Source of the DNA: Geofilum rubicundum JCM 15548
GTDB taxonomy: Bacteria > Bacteroidota > Bacteroidia > Bacteroidales > Marinilabiliaceae
Direction of reading: 5' to 3'
DNA: 64,000 bases
Assembly: GCF_000974365.1 (NCBI RefSeq)
Contig: NZ_BAZW01000021.1
Span: forward strand, 1 to 64,000
The notes beneath the pieces are model-generated. The model was given only the letters and a program-made list of their open reading frames with translations. It ran no database searches and had not been told where the DNA came from. Below are positions 46,891-55,354 of this stretch, piece after piece. Each line of letters opens with the position of its first letter. Position 1 is the first letter of the stretch. The translations under genes and the position numbers were made by a program.

Positions 46891-47267
46891 TAGGTAATAA
46901 TAGTTCGTCTGCCAATTTTAGAAGCAAATATCTTTTCCTGTTTAATAAGGCGTTGTATTGTCCATCTGCTAACACCTAATAATATGGATGCTTCAATTAC
47001 ACTAAGGAAGTCTTTGTCTCTGAGATTAACATGGTTTCCTATTTGCAAGGGGAGTGTTGAAGATTTAGCTTTTGAGCTACTCCCTTTTTGTTTGTTAATT
47101 TCATTCGTGAGAGCATTTAATACCATGCTTTCTCGTTTGCGTTGTTTATATGCTCTACTCGCGCATGCATGACTGCAATATTGAGTTCGCACTTGCTTTG
47201 CTATAAAAGAAGCACCGCAGTATTCGCAGAATTTTGGTAAACTAATATTACTACTCATATTTTCCAA
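46890..47267 (-). CDS. Zinc-finger plus HTH (excisionase-like) protein, 3' end cut by IS30
   Basis: 125 residues. N-terminal C-E-Y-C-G-x13-C-S-H-A-C zinc-ribbon, basic stretch, low-complexity linker, and a C-terminal excisionase-family helix-turn-helix: LSVIEASILLGVSRWTIQRL then I-G-R-R-T-I-I. In homologues of this fold I would expect another 15-25 residues; here the stop TAA spans the IS30 junction (46892-46890). It is the gene closest to mnmE, where SGI1-type islands carry recombination genes, so it may be a recombination directionality factor. Confidence 0.7.
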   Translation of the reverse strand: MENMSSNISLPKFCEYCGASFIAKQVRTQYCSHACASRAYKQRKRESMVLNALTNEINKQKGSSSKAKSSTLPLQIGNHVNLRDKDFLSVIEASILLGVSRWTIQRLIKQEKIFASKIGRRTIIT

Positions 47268-47275
47268 TTTTGTGT

Positions 47276-47315
47276 ACTAAGTAGCATTATGGTGCTAAAT
47301 AGTGCTATATGGTGC
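47276..47315 (-). repeat. Four tandem 10-bp repeats upstream of the HTH gene
   Basis: Plus strand: ACTAAGTAGC, ATTATGGTGC, TAAATAGTGC, TATATGGTGC. The last four bases G-T-G-C (T-A-G-C in the first) repeat every 10 bp, i.e. on one DNA face. They begin 9 bp from the HTH start codon, so a regulator or recombination protein binding array is plausible. Confidence 0.6.
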
Positions 47316-47347
47316 AATTTTTCGCCACTTCTAAAATATTTGGTGCC

Positions 47348-47390
47348 AGGGCAACAAATCTTCATTCTGGGCAACAGATTGGCAACAATA
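47348..47390 (+). repeat. Arm-type direct repeats, right end
   Basis: AGGGCAACAAAT (47348-47359), TGGGCAACAGAT (47368-47379) and TTGGCAACAATA (47379-47390) share GGCAACA in the same orientation. The first is identical to the left-end copy at 37546-37557. Confidence 0.6.
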
Positions 47391-47498
47391 ATAATTAAAA
47401 AACATGAAATTATGAAATGTCAAATAACAGGAATAAGTCTTTTAAGTAGTTGGTATAGTGTAAGAAAAGAAATAAAGTGAAAACATAAAACACCAAAC

Positions 47499-47516
47499 CT
47501 ATTTTCCGATACAGAA
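47499..47516 (-). repeat. mnmE-proximal attachment site
   Basis: Minus strand TTC TGT ATC GGA AAA TAG (F-C-I-G-K-stop), the final codons of mnmE. Counterpart of 37491-37508; corresponds in position to the SGI1 attachment core at the end of trmE. Confidence 0.75.
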
Positions 47517-48910
47517 ATGCTTGAATATATTGCCTAGAATTTCGTCGGTATTGATTTGGCCGGTGATGCTGCCGAGGTAGTGGAGGACTTCGCGGATGTC
47601 CTGAGCCAGAAAGTCGCCGGAGATGTTGCTATGCAGGCCATCTTTTACCCTAAGGAGCTTTGAAGGGCCTGAGTGAGGGCTTCGTGGTGGCGGGCGTTGG
47701 TGACGATCACTTCATCGTTGTTGACGGCTTGCAGGTCGATGGTGCGGAGCAGCTCGGTGGTGAGTTGGTCCAGGTTGGTCCGGAATTTGGCGGCGATGGG
47801 AACCACGCTGTGGTGACCGCTTAGTTCTGAAAAGGCTTTCTGTGAAAATTTTTCCTGAATGGTGGAGGGGTCGGATAAATCAATTTTGTTGACGATGACG
47901 ATTAATTGTTGCCGCTCTCGATCTATTTTTTCCATTATGTCTGATACCGCTTCGTGAATTTTGTCTTCCGGGTCGGTGACATCGACCAATAGCAAAACGA
48001 TGGAGGCTTGTTTGACTTTGCTGTAGGTTAGTTGAATGCCCAGACTTTCGATTTTGTCGGCGGTGGTCCGGATACCCGCAGTATCGATGAAACGAAAAGC
48101 GATACCACCGATATTGATGCTGTCTTCAATGGCATCGCGGGTGGTACCATGGATGTCGGAGACGATGGCGCGCTCCTCGTTGAGAAGCGCGTTGAGCAAG
48201 GTGCTTTTGCCGGCATTGGTATGCCCAACAATGGCTACGGGGATGCCATTTTTGATAACATTACCCAATGAAAAGGAGGTCACCAGTCGGGCGATGTGTG
48301 CTTCAATTTCATTCACCAGAGCAATTAACTCCTCCCGGTTGGCGAATTCGACATCTTCTTCGCTGAAGTCGAGTTCCAGCTCAATGAGGGATATGAACCA
48401 CAACAGACGCTCACGAAGTTTGATCAGCTCGGAGGAGAAACCACCGCGCATTTGTTGCAGGGCAACCCGGCGGACTGCCTCATTGCTGGAGGCGATCAGG
48501 TCGGCCACTGCTTCGGCCTGACTCAGGTCCATTTTTCCGTTGAGGAAGGCACGTTGGGTAAACTCGCCGGGCAGGGCCAGCCGGGCTCCGTTTTTAACCA
48601 GTAGTTGTAATAGTTGTTGCTGTATGTAGGGAGCGCCGTGACAGGCAATTTCTACGATATGGTCGCCGGTGAATGAATGAGGGGCTTTGAATACTGAGAC
48701 AAGGACTTCATCCAGATCCTTTTCTCCGTCAGTTATTTTTCCAAAGTGAATGGAATTGGCAGGCTGCTGCGAAAGAACTTTCCCACTTTTTGCGGGAATA
48801 AAAACTTTTTCACAAATGGAAAAGGCTTGCTCACCTGCTAAGCGTATCACGGCAATGGCACCCATGCCCGGGGCGGTGGATATGGCACAAATCGTATCGT
48901 CGGTTGTCAT
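47499..48910 (-). pseudogene. mnmE: tRNA modification GTPase MnmE, single-base frameshift near the end
   Basis: MnmE with MnmG makes the 5-(carboxymethylaminomethyl) group on wobble uridine. Intact features: N-terminal folate-binding domain, G1 GHTNAGKSTLL, switch DIHGTTRDAIED, G3 DTAGIR, G4 NKID. The main frame stops after Q-S-S-L-G at 47645. The next frame supplies the rest of the helical domain, NISGDFLAQDIREVLHYLG then T-D-E-I-L-G-N-I-F, and the catalytic F-C-I-G-K ending at 47499. One A added at 47648-47653 joins them; span is 3n+2, about 470 residues. A gene this conserved is probably intact in the cell. Its last 18 bases are the island attachment site. Confidence 0.92.
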
Positions 48911-49079
48911 GTTTCAAATATTTTCGAATACAAAGTTACTCATTTTTGCGAGCTGATTAAAGCCACAGCCTGCTATAAGCAGCAATAGTAGTGGTAATAA
49001 AATGAACCTTTGCCCTTGCATCCTGTTATAAGAAAGACTATTTTTAATGTAAAACATACCATCTAAATATTCTTTATAT

Positions 49080-49964
49080 ATGAGCGTATTAATTGATCAG
49101 CATTCGAAAGTAATAGTTCAGGGTTTTACCGGTAGTGAAGGGACCTTTCATGCCGGACAAATGTTGGAATATGGTACAGATGTCGTAGGGGGTGTAACGC
49201 CCGGAAAAGGCGGGTCGGTGCATTTGGGCTTACCTGTTTTTGATACCGTAATGACGGCGGTTGAAGCAACTGGTGCAGATACATCGGTCATTTTTGTGCC
49301 TCCGGCCTTTGCGGCCGATGCCATAATGGAGGCAGCAGAAGCTGGCATTTCCGTTATTGTAGCCATTACGGAAGGTATTCCTGTAGCAGATATGGTTAAA
49401 GTAAGGTCGTTTACCGATATGAAAAATGTGACATTGATTGGTCCCAATTGTCCGGGAGTTATTTCACCCGGAAAAGCCAAGGTGGGCATTATGCCGGGCT
49501 TTATTCACCAACAAGGGAGCATTGGTGTCATAAGTCGATCGGGTACCCTGACCTACGAAGCGGTGGATCAGCTGACCAAGCTGGGGCTGGGTCAGAGTAC
49601 GTGTATTGGTATTGGCGGTGATCCTGTCATTGGGACTTCCACGCTCGATGCGGTTAAGTTATTGATGGATGATCCGGATACGGAAGGCATTGTTATGATT
49701 GGAGAGATTGGTGGCAGTATGGAGACCGATGCTGCTCGCTGGATTAAGGAGCATGGCACCAAACCGGTTGTGGGCTTTATTGCGGGACAAACAGCGCCTG
49801 CCGGACGTCGTATGGGACATGCCGGTGCCATTGTAGGAGGAAAGGATGATACGGCAGCTGCCAAAATGAAGGTGATGAAACAGTGTGGAATCCACGTGGT
49901 TGATTCGCCTGCCGCCATTGGAGAAACCATGCAAAATGCTTTGAAGCAAAAAAAAGCAGTGTAA
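49080..49964 (+). CDS. sucD: Succinyl-CoA synthetase alpha subunit
   Basis: CoA-binding and phosphohistidine subunit of succinyl-CoA ligase (TCA cycle/propionate pathway). 294 residues, full length. Motifs: [64 protein letters not shown] and the phospho-His loop [13 protein letters not shown]. No sucC gene is beside it; upstream is divergent mnmE. Terminator follows directly. Confidence 0.95.
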   Translation: MSVLIDQHSKVIVQGFTGSEGTFHAGQMLEYGTDVVGGVTPGKGGSVHLGLPVFDTVMTAVEATGADTSVIFVPPAFAADAIMEAAEAGISVIVAITEGIPVADMVKVRSFTDMKNVTLIGPNCPGVISPGKAKVGIMPGFIHQQGSIGVISRSGTLTYEAVDQLTKLGLGQSTCIGIGGDPVIGTSTLDAVKLLMDDPDTEGIVMIGEIGGSMETDAARWIKEHGTKPVVGFIAGQTAPAGRRMGHAGAIVGGKDDTAAAKMKVMKQCGIHVVDSPAAIGETMQNALKQKKAV

Positions 49965-49987
49965 GGAAAAGAAAATAAGATAGCGTG

Positions 49988-50024
49988 GCCGCCATTTGCA
50001 GATATCTCAAATGGCGGCTTTTTT
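49988..50024 (+). terminator. Terminator after sucD
   Basis: GCCGCCATTT-loop-AAATGGCGGC followed by TTTTTT. Confidence 0.9.
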
Positions 50025-50149
50025 GATGGGTAAATTATCTTAAATATCGATCGCCAGTCTTTGAATCTCCTTCAAAATGCTTATATTTAAAGAGTTTGAT
50101 TCTGTTTGGATCAGCAACGGGACTTTTAAAAAATGGAATAACAGCGTGT

Positions 50150-50887
50150 ATGGATGAACAAACTTTACGTGATGTAGCGGAAATCATCAGAGATTCTAAA
50201 TATTGTATGGCGTTTACCGGAGCAGGTGTTTCGGTAGAGAGTGGCATTCCGCCATTTAGGGGTGAGAACAGTATCTGGACCAAATACGATCCCGTTATTT
50301 TGGATTTGACGTATTTTGAAAACTACCCCGAAGCTTCATGGCCGGTTATAAAAGAAATTTTTTATGATTTTTTTGGAAAAGCCAGGCCCAATAAGGCACA
50401 TGAAATATTGGCACGCCTGGAGGAGGAGGGGATTGTAAAATGCATCGTGACTCAGAATATTGATAACCTGCACCAGGAAGCTGGTTCTAAGGAGGTTTAT
50501 GAGTTTCACGGGAACTCACATCATCTTGTTTGTTTGGCATGTGGTAATTCGCAAACGGCCGATGAAGTTGATCTGACCCTGCCCTTAAAATGTTCCAGAT
50601 GTGAAGGGCTGGTTAAGCCTGATTTTATATTTTTTGGGGAAAGAATACCTGAAACGGCTTATCAGAATAGTCTGGAAGCTGCCCGGAAAGCGGATGTCTG
50701 TCTTATTATCGGCAGCACCGGCGAAGTGATGCCTGCTGCAATGATTCCGCGGGAGGCGAGACGAAACGGTGCCGTGATTATCGAAATAAATCCCGAGGAT
50801 TCCCTGTTTACCAGAGAGGTAACGCACATTCATTTGCAAGGTACGGCTGGTGCTGTATTTTCAGAATTGGAAAAACATTTATTTTAA
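50150..50887 (+). CDS. cobB: NAD-dependent protein deacylase (sirtuin)
   Basis: About 245 residues from ATG at 50150 (the frame is open to 50096). Class III/U-like sirtuin: GAGVSVESGIPPFRG binds NAD; TQNIDNLHQEAG and the catalytic F-H-G-N; a structural zinc site C-L-A-C-G and C-S-R-C-E; then KPDFIFFGE and IIGSTGEVMPA. It removes acetyl or acyl groups from lysines in central metabolic enzymes. The mscS gene starts 7 bp after it, so the two may be cotranscribed. Confidence 0.92.
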   Translation: MDEQTLRDVAEIIRDSKYCMAFTGAGVSVESGIPPFRGENSIWTKYDPVILDLTYFENYPEASWPVIKEIFYDFFGKARPNKAHEILARLEEEGIVKCIVTQNIDNLHQEAGSKEVYEFHGNSHHLVCLACGNSQTADEVDLTLPLKCSRCEGLVKPDFIFFGERIPETAYQNSLEAARKADVCLIIGSTGEVMPAAMIPREARRNGAVIIEINPEDSLFTREVTHIHLQGTAGAVFSELEKHLF

Positions 50888-50893
50888 TTGATT

Positions 50894-51952
50894 ATGACGC
50901 TACCTGAAATTGACAATGACATATTGAAGGTCATTCTGATATCGATTCTGATTCTTATTGGCGGTTTTGTAGCCTCTATTTGGCTGTTTCGAATCCTAAA
51001 AAAGATATTGAAAAAATACAAAAATCCCGCATTTAAGCGAATTGCCTCCATTATTCAATATCCTTTTAAAGTATTGGTGCTGTTAGTAGCGCTCAACTTT
51101 GTGCGGGTGCATCTGCAGAGTTCCATTCTTATTGAAGGTAGTAACTTTGGGCAGCTCTTCTATATCTTGTTTTTAACGGTAATTACCTGGTTAGCCATCT
51201 CTGTTGTTAAGGCGGTAAAGGCCGTGATCATTGCCAATTACGATGTGGGTATTGAGGATAATTTAAAAGCACGAAAAATTCATACCCAAATAAAGGTGTT
51301 TGAGCGGATTGCTGTGGTCTTGATTGTTTTTTTTACCATTGCCATGGCTTTGCTTAGCTTTGAGGCCATACGTCAGGTGGGGGTGAGCTTGCTGGCTTCG
51401 GCCGGTATCGCAGGTATTATCATTGGTTTTGCTGCCCAAAAAAGCATTTCCATGCTTCTGGCAGGTTTTCAGTTGGCCATTACACAGCCGATAAGGCTGG
51501 ATGATGTGGTGATTGTGGAAGGAGAATGGGGTAAGGTAGAGGAGATTACGCTGACTTTTGTGGTGGTGGCCATATGGGATAAGCGGCGGCTCGTGTTACC
51601 TGTGACCTATTTTATTGATACGCCTTTTCAGAACTGGACACGCCAGACATCTGAAATTCTGGGAACTGTTTTTATTTATGTGGATTATGGTTTTCCAGTG
51701 GAACGTTTGAGGGAGTTTATGACGCAATCATTGTCGGAGAACCCCTATTGGGATGGGAAAGTGAATGTGCTGCAGGTGACTGATTGTACGGAGAAGTCGA
51801 TGGAATTAAGGGCCCTGGCCAGTGCCAAAGATTCGGGTACGGCATGGGATTTAAGGGTTAAGCTCCGCGAAGATTTGATTGAATTTATCCGAATCAATTA
51901 TCCCGATTATCTGCCTCAGAATCGCCTGAAAATGGAAGAGCCTAAATCTTAG
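50894..51952 (+). CDS. MscS-family mechanosensitive channel
   Basis: 352 residues. Four or five hydrophobic helices; the pore-lining helix is GVSLLASAGIAGIIIGFAAQ, then the conserved beta-domain entry QPIRLDDVVIVEGEWGKVEEI. Releases solutes on hypo-osmotic shock. Frame open to TTG 50888; ATG at 50894 preferred. The next promoter (51954) begins right after its stop. Confidence 0.92.
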   Translation: MTLPEIDNDILKVILISILILIGGFVASIWLFRILKKILKKYKNPAFKRIASIIQYPFKVLVLLVALNFVRVHLQSSILIEGSNFGQLFYILFLTVITWLAISVVKAVKAVIIANYDVGIEDNLKARKIHTQIKVFERIAVVLIVFFTIAMALLSFEAIRQVGVSLLASAGIAGIIIGFAAQKSISMLLAGFQLAITQPIRLDDVVIVEGEWGKVEEITLTFVVVAIWDKRRLVLPVTYFIDTPFQNWTRQTSEILGTVFIYVDYGFPVERLREFMTQSLSENPYWDGKVNVLQVTDCTEKSMELRALASAKDSGTAWDLRVKLREDLIEFIRINYPDYLPQNRLKMEEPKS

Positions 51953-51953
51953 A

Positions 51954-51983
51954 TTGCTGAAATGACAAAAAATTCTAACTTTG
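51954..51983 (+). promoter_or_regulatory. Consensus Bacteroidota promoter for fabG
   Basis: TTG (51954-51956), exactly 19 nt, then TAACTTTG (51976-51983): a full match to TTG-N19-TAnnTTTG. Transcription should begin near 51990, leaving a leader of about 120 nt before fabG. Confidence 0.75.
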
Positions 51984-52110
51984 CTCTGTTTTTTGTCCTG
52001 TTTGAGGTATAAATACACGATGAATGTTGCATGAGTAAGCGGGCAGTTGGTCCGTATAACTACTTATGTGACGTTTGTAATTTCAATTAACACAACTTAA
52101 TTGTATAGAG

Positions 52111-52857
52111 ATGAAATTATTAGAAGGAAAAACAGCAATTATTACTGGCGCTGCCCGGGGTATTGGTAAAGCCATAGCCTTGCGTTTTGCTGCTGAAGGA
52201 TGTAATGTGGCTTTCACCGACCTGGCCATTAATGAGGCAGCTCAGGAAACGGAAAAAGAAATTGCAGCGCTTGGGGTTAAAGTAAAAGGCTTCGCTTCAA
52301 ATGCAGCTAATTTTGAAGAAACCCAGAAAGTGGTTGAAGAAATTGTTAAGGAGTTTGGCCGTGTGGATATCCTGGTTAACAATGCCGGAATTACTAAAGA
52401 TACGCTTTTGATGCGCATGACGGAAGATCAGTGGGATGCTGTCATCAATGTGAACCTTAAATCTTGTTTCAACTTTACCAAAGCGGTTCAGAGTACTATG
52501 TTGAAACAGCGGTCCGGTTCCATTATCAATATGAGTTCTGTGGTTGGCGTTAGTGGTAACGCTGGTCAGTCGAACTACTCTGCTTCTAAGGCAGGCATGA
52601 TCGGTTTCACCAAATCCATTGCCAAAGAACTGGGATCGCGTGGTATTCGTAGCAACGCCATTGCACCTGGTTTTATTATTACTGAGATGACTGGTGCCTT
52701 ACCCGATGATGTAAAGAAGGCCTGGGAAGGACAAATCCCATTACGCCGTGGCGGAACACCTGAAGATGTAGCCAATACCTGCGTATATTTGGGTTCTGAT
52801 TTGTCGTCCTATGTATCGGGACAGGTCATTCATGTTTGTGGTGGAATGAATATGTAA
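52111..52857 (+). CDS. fabG: 3-oxoacyl-[acyl-carrier-protein] reductase
   Basis: NADPH-dependent short-chain reductase of fatty acid elongation, 248 residues. T-G-A-A-R-G-I-G binds cofactor (residues 12-19), N-N-A-G motif, catalytic S (MSSVVG), Y-S-A-S-K, and the C-terminal Y-V-S-G-Q-V-I-H-V-C-G-G-M-N-M. Single gene with its own consensus promoter and terminator. Confidence 0.95.
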   Translation: MKLLEGKTAIITGAARGIGKAIALRFAAEGCNVAFTDLAINEAAQETEKEIAALGVKVKGFASNAANFEETQKVVEEIVKEFGRVDILVNNAGITKDTLLMRMTEDQWDAVINVNLKSCFNFTKAVQSTMLKQRSGSIINMSSVVGVSGNAGQSNYSASKAGMIGFTKSIAKELGSRGIRSNAIAPGFIITEMTGALPDDVKKAWEGQIPLRRGGTPEDVANTCVYLGSDLSSYVSGQVIHVCGGMNM

Positions 52858-52912
52858 TACCGCTTTTTACCGGATGGTTTAGCCCTCTGTTAAAAAGATT
52901 TGAAACTAAAAA

Positions 52913-52948
52913 AACGGGGATTGAATGAAAATTCAGTCCCCGTTTTTT
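52913..52948 (+). terminator. Terminator after fabG
   Basis: AACGGGGATTGAAT-gaa-AATTCAGTCCCCGTT (with one mismatch) followed by TTTTT. Confidence 0.9.
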
Positions 52949-53103
52949 GGGTAATTACTGAATCGGATGGTTGTCATTAAATAGCTGTTTAGTGGACTTA
53001 ATAAAAACTTAAATACCCTTATGCGGTGGTTTCATTTCAAAATCTTTTGTACTTTTATTAATTATCAAAACGAAAATTGAATTGGTCACAAAAGCTGCGA
53101 AAT

Positions 53104-54267
53104 ATGAGAAATTTTAATTACGATATCCCTACAAAAATTTTGTTTGGAAAGAACAAGGTAGAGGAGATGATGCCTGAAATAAAGACGTTCGGCAGCCGCC
53201 TTTTGCTGGCTTATGGCGGAGGATCCATTAAGAAGAACGGGCTCTATGATACTTTAGTGACCTTGTTTAAAAAGAACGATATTTTTGTTGTCGAATTGAG
53301 CGGCATTCAGCCCAACCCACGCATTAGTTCTGTCAGAGAAGGTGTGAGGTTGTGCCGGGCGCATAAGATCGACTTGATTTTGGCCGTTGGTGGGGGCAGC
53401 GTTATAGATGCCTGTAAAGCCATTGCTGCGGGCGTGAATTATAAAGGAGATGCCTGGGATTTTATGATTGGTAAGGCCCAGGTTGAAAATCCGTTACCCA
53501 TTGGTACGATATTGACTTTGGCGGCCACCGGATCAGAAATGAATGGCGGTGCAGTGATCAGTAACGATGAGACGCTGGATAAAAGGCCGATGGGACACCC
53601 TTCCTTGCGGCCTAAGTTCTCTGTCCTGGATCCGACCTATACATTTTCGGTCAATAAATGGCAAACGGGTGCTGGTGTAACGGACATAATGAGTCATATT
53701 TTTGAACTATATTATACAACCGATAAAGGCGTATTTGTGCCTGATGCTATGGCTGAAGCATTGATGAAAACCTGCCTGCAGTATGGCTTGGTGGCCATTG
53801 ATGAGCCGGAAAACTACGAGGCCAGAGCCAATCTGATGTGGGCGGGCACTTTGGCCCTGAATGGCATGCTCAGTTTTGGTAAATTGCCGGGTGATTGGGC
53901 CACGCACATGATTGAACATGAGATCAGTGCCATCTACGACGTGACGCACGGTGCCGGATTGGCCATTATATTCCCGGTATGGATGGAGTATGTGCTGGAC
54001 GCGGACAATGCCTGGCGTTTTGCGCAAATGGCGAGAAATGTGTGGGGGGTAAGTGAGAAGGATGACCTGACGGCTGCCCGGCAGGGTATTGAAGCCGTAC
54101 GCGACTTTTTTAGTCGTTTGGGCATGCCTTCCCGACTAAGTGATTTGAACATAGATGGCACGCATATTGCTGTAATGGCTAAAAAAGCATGTGTTTACGG
54201 TGATTTGGGCAACATTAAAAAGCTTAAGATTGATGATGTTAGGTCGATTTTAGAGGGTGCCTTGTAA
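53104..54267 (+). CDS. Iron-containing (NADH/NADPH-dependent butanol-type) alcohol dehydrogenase
   Basis: About 387 residues from ATG at 53104 (frame open to TTG 53077). Group III alcohol dehydrogenase: NAD site GGGSVIDACKAIAAG, AATGSEMNGGAVI, metal ligands D-I-M-S-H, HMIEHEISAIYDVTHGAGL with the H-x3-H and H ligands. Matches BdhA/YqhD-type enzymes that reduce aldehydes such as butanal and methylglyoxal, which fits the butyrate genes nearby, though no co-regulation is shown. Heads a co-directional run of four genes. Confidence 0.92.
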   Translation: MRNFNYDIPTKILFGKNKVEEMMPEIKTFGSRLLLAYGGGSIKKNGLYDTLVTLFKKNDIFVVELSGIQPNPRISSVREGVRLCRAHKIDLILAVGGGSVIDACKAIAAGVNYKGDAWDFMIGKAQVENPLPIGTILTLAATGSEMNGGAVISNDETLDKRPMGHPSLRPKFSVLDPTYTFSVNKWQTGAGVTDIMSHIFELYYTTDKGVFVPDAMAEALMKTCLQYGLVAIDEPENYEARANLMWAGTLALNGMLSFGKLPGDWATHMIEHEISAIYDVTHGAGLAIIFPVWMEYVLDADNAWRFAQMARNVWGVSEKDDLTAARQGIEAVRDFFSRLGMPSRLSDLNIDGTHIAVMAKKACVYGDLGNIKKLKIDDVRSILEGAL

Positions 54268-54295
54268 GGGAAGGAATTTTCAAAGCCATAGATTA

Positions 54296-55354
54296 ATGAG
54301 AATAGTAAAAAAAATGAAATTCGGGTTTTTATTTACCCTGTCAACTATGTTTTTCGTATCGTGTGCATCCGTTTCCACCATTCCGATTGAGGTGATGCGC
54401 CCGGCCGATTATTCCGTTCCTCCGGATGTTTTGTCTGTAGTGGTGGTTGATTTTTCCTTTCCATATAGGGGAGACAGTACCCATGTACTCAGTCTGTCGC
54501 CACAAAAAACCACCGTTGTAGATACCATTTGGATAGATGATTTTGGGTTGAGAGTTGCAGAGTCGATGGCCGTTGAATTGGATAATCGGGCCTTCTTTGA
54601 TTCCGTTTTTCTGCATCCTGTATCACTCAACAGGCCTCCGGCCGGGAGGCCGAATTTGCCCTTGTCGCCCTACCAGGTAGGAAGAATTCTGGAGGACTAT
54701 AATGTTCAGGCTGTTATAGCCCTTGAATCTGTCGAATACCGCAGTCGCTTTAAAGTGGAAACCCTGGAAGGTTTTTATTATGCCAGCCTGGACGCTAACA
54801 GCAGACTCCTATGGAAGATATACGATGCCCAGGGCCAAACAATGGATGCTTATATACAGCAGGATTCTATATTTTGGGATAACAGTGATGCGATGTATTC
54901 AGGGGACTATTCCTCTATTCCGGGTATCAGATATGCCATGGAGTCTTTGGCTGATTTTATGGGAAAATATTATCCCGACAGAATCGCCCCTTACTGGGAA
55001 TCTCAGAATAGATTTTATTATTCTACCGGACATCACCTGTTTTCGCGGGCCAAAGACCTTTTAAGAGCCAATAATTGGGACCATGCCGCCCGGGTGTGGT
55101 ATTATGTCTTTGATGAGGGTAATAAGAAACAAAAGGCCATGGCTGCTTTTAACATTGCTTTGTCCTTTGAGGTCAGAGGTGATTTTAAAGAGGCTGTGGC
55201 CTGGGCTGAGATCAGCAAAAAACTTTTTGAAGAGATGAGTCCTGTCAGGGTTTCAACTCCGGATAAAGTCCGGACAACATTGTACACGGAAGAACTCAAT
55301 GAACGAATCAGAGAAACACAAAAGTTGGAAGAGCAGGTCGGTGCCGGGTTATAG
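54296..55354 (+). CDS. DUF6340 lipoprotein
   Basis: About 352 residues from ATG at 54296 (or 54314). Lipobox F-F-V-S-C ends the signal. Matches Bacteroidota DUF6340: N-terminal R-P-A-D-Y-S-V-P, V-V-V-D-F-S-F-P, then LLWKIYDAQGQTMDAYIQQD and a C-terminal TPR-like helical part (ARVWYYVFDEGNKKQKAMAA, FNIALSFEVRGDFKEAVAWA). Function unknown; cell-envelope. It overlaps the 5' end of the next frame by up to 56 bp. Confidence 0.82.
   Translation: MRIVKKMKFGFLFTLSTMFFVSCASVSTIPIEVMRPADYSVPPDVLSVVVVDFSFPYRGDSTHVLSLSPQKTTVVDTIWIDDFGLRVAESMAVELDNRAFFDSVFLHPVSLNRPPAGRPNLPLSPYQVGRILEDYNVQAVIALESVEYRSRFKVETLEGFYYASLDANSRLLWKIYDAQGQTMDAYIQQDSIFWDNSDAMYSGDYSSIPGIRYAMESLADFMGKYYPDRIAPYWESQNRFYYSTGHHLFSRAKDLLRANNWDHAARVWYYVFDEGNKKQKAMAAFNIALSFEVRGDFKEAVAWAEISKKLFEEMSPVRVSTPDKVRTTLYTEELNERIRETQKLEEQVGAGL

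Larger units (their letters stand above)
37491..47516. mobile_element. Defence island integrated at the 3' end of mnmE (no integrase)
   Basis: About 10 kb, visibly AT-richer than the genes on both sides. Bounded by two 18-bp attachment sequences encoding F-C-I-G-K-stop on the minus strand (37491-37508 and 47499-47516), with a 12-bp direct repeat just inside each end. Contents from left: AbiEii/AbiEi, JetD-JetC-JetB-JetA (Wadjet), an IS30-type element, and a truncated zinc-finger/HTH gene with a tandem 10-bp repeat array upstream. The 3' end of mnmE (trmE/thdF) is the known target of SGI1 and related islands. No recombinase gene is present, so mobility would need one in trans or has been lost. 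Confidence 0.72.

Noticed and set aside
37509-47498. Whole region as a prophage or integrative conjugative element
   Set aside because: No structural, replication, relaxase, transfer or integrase genes are present.
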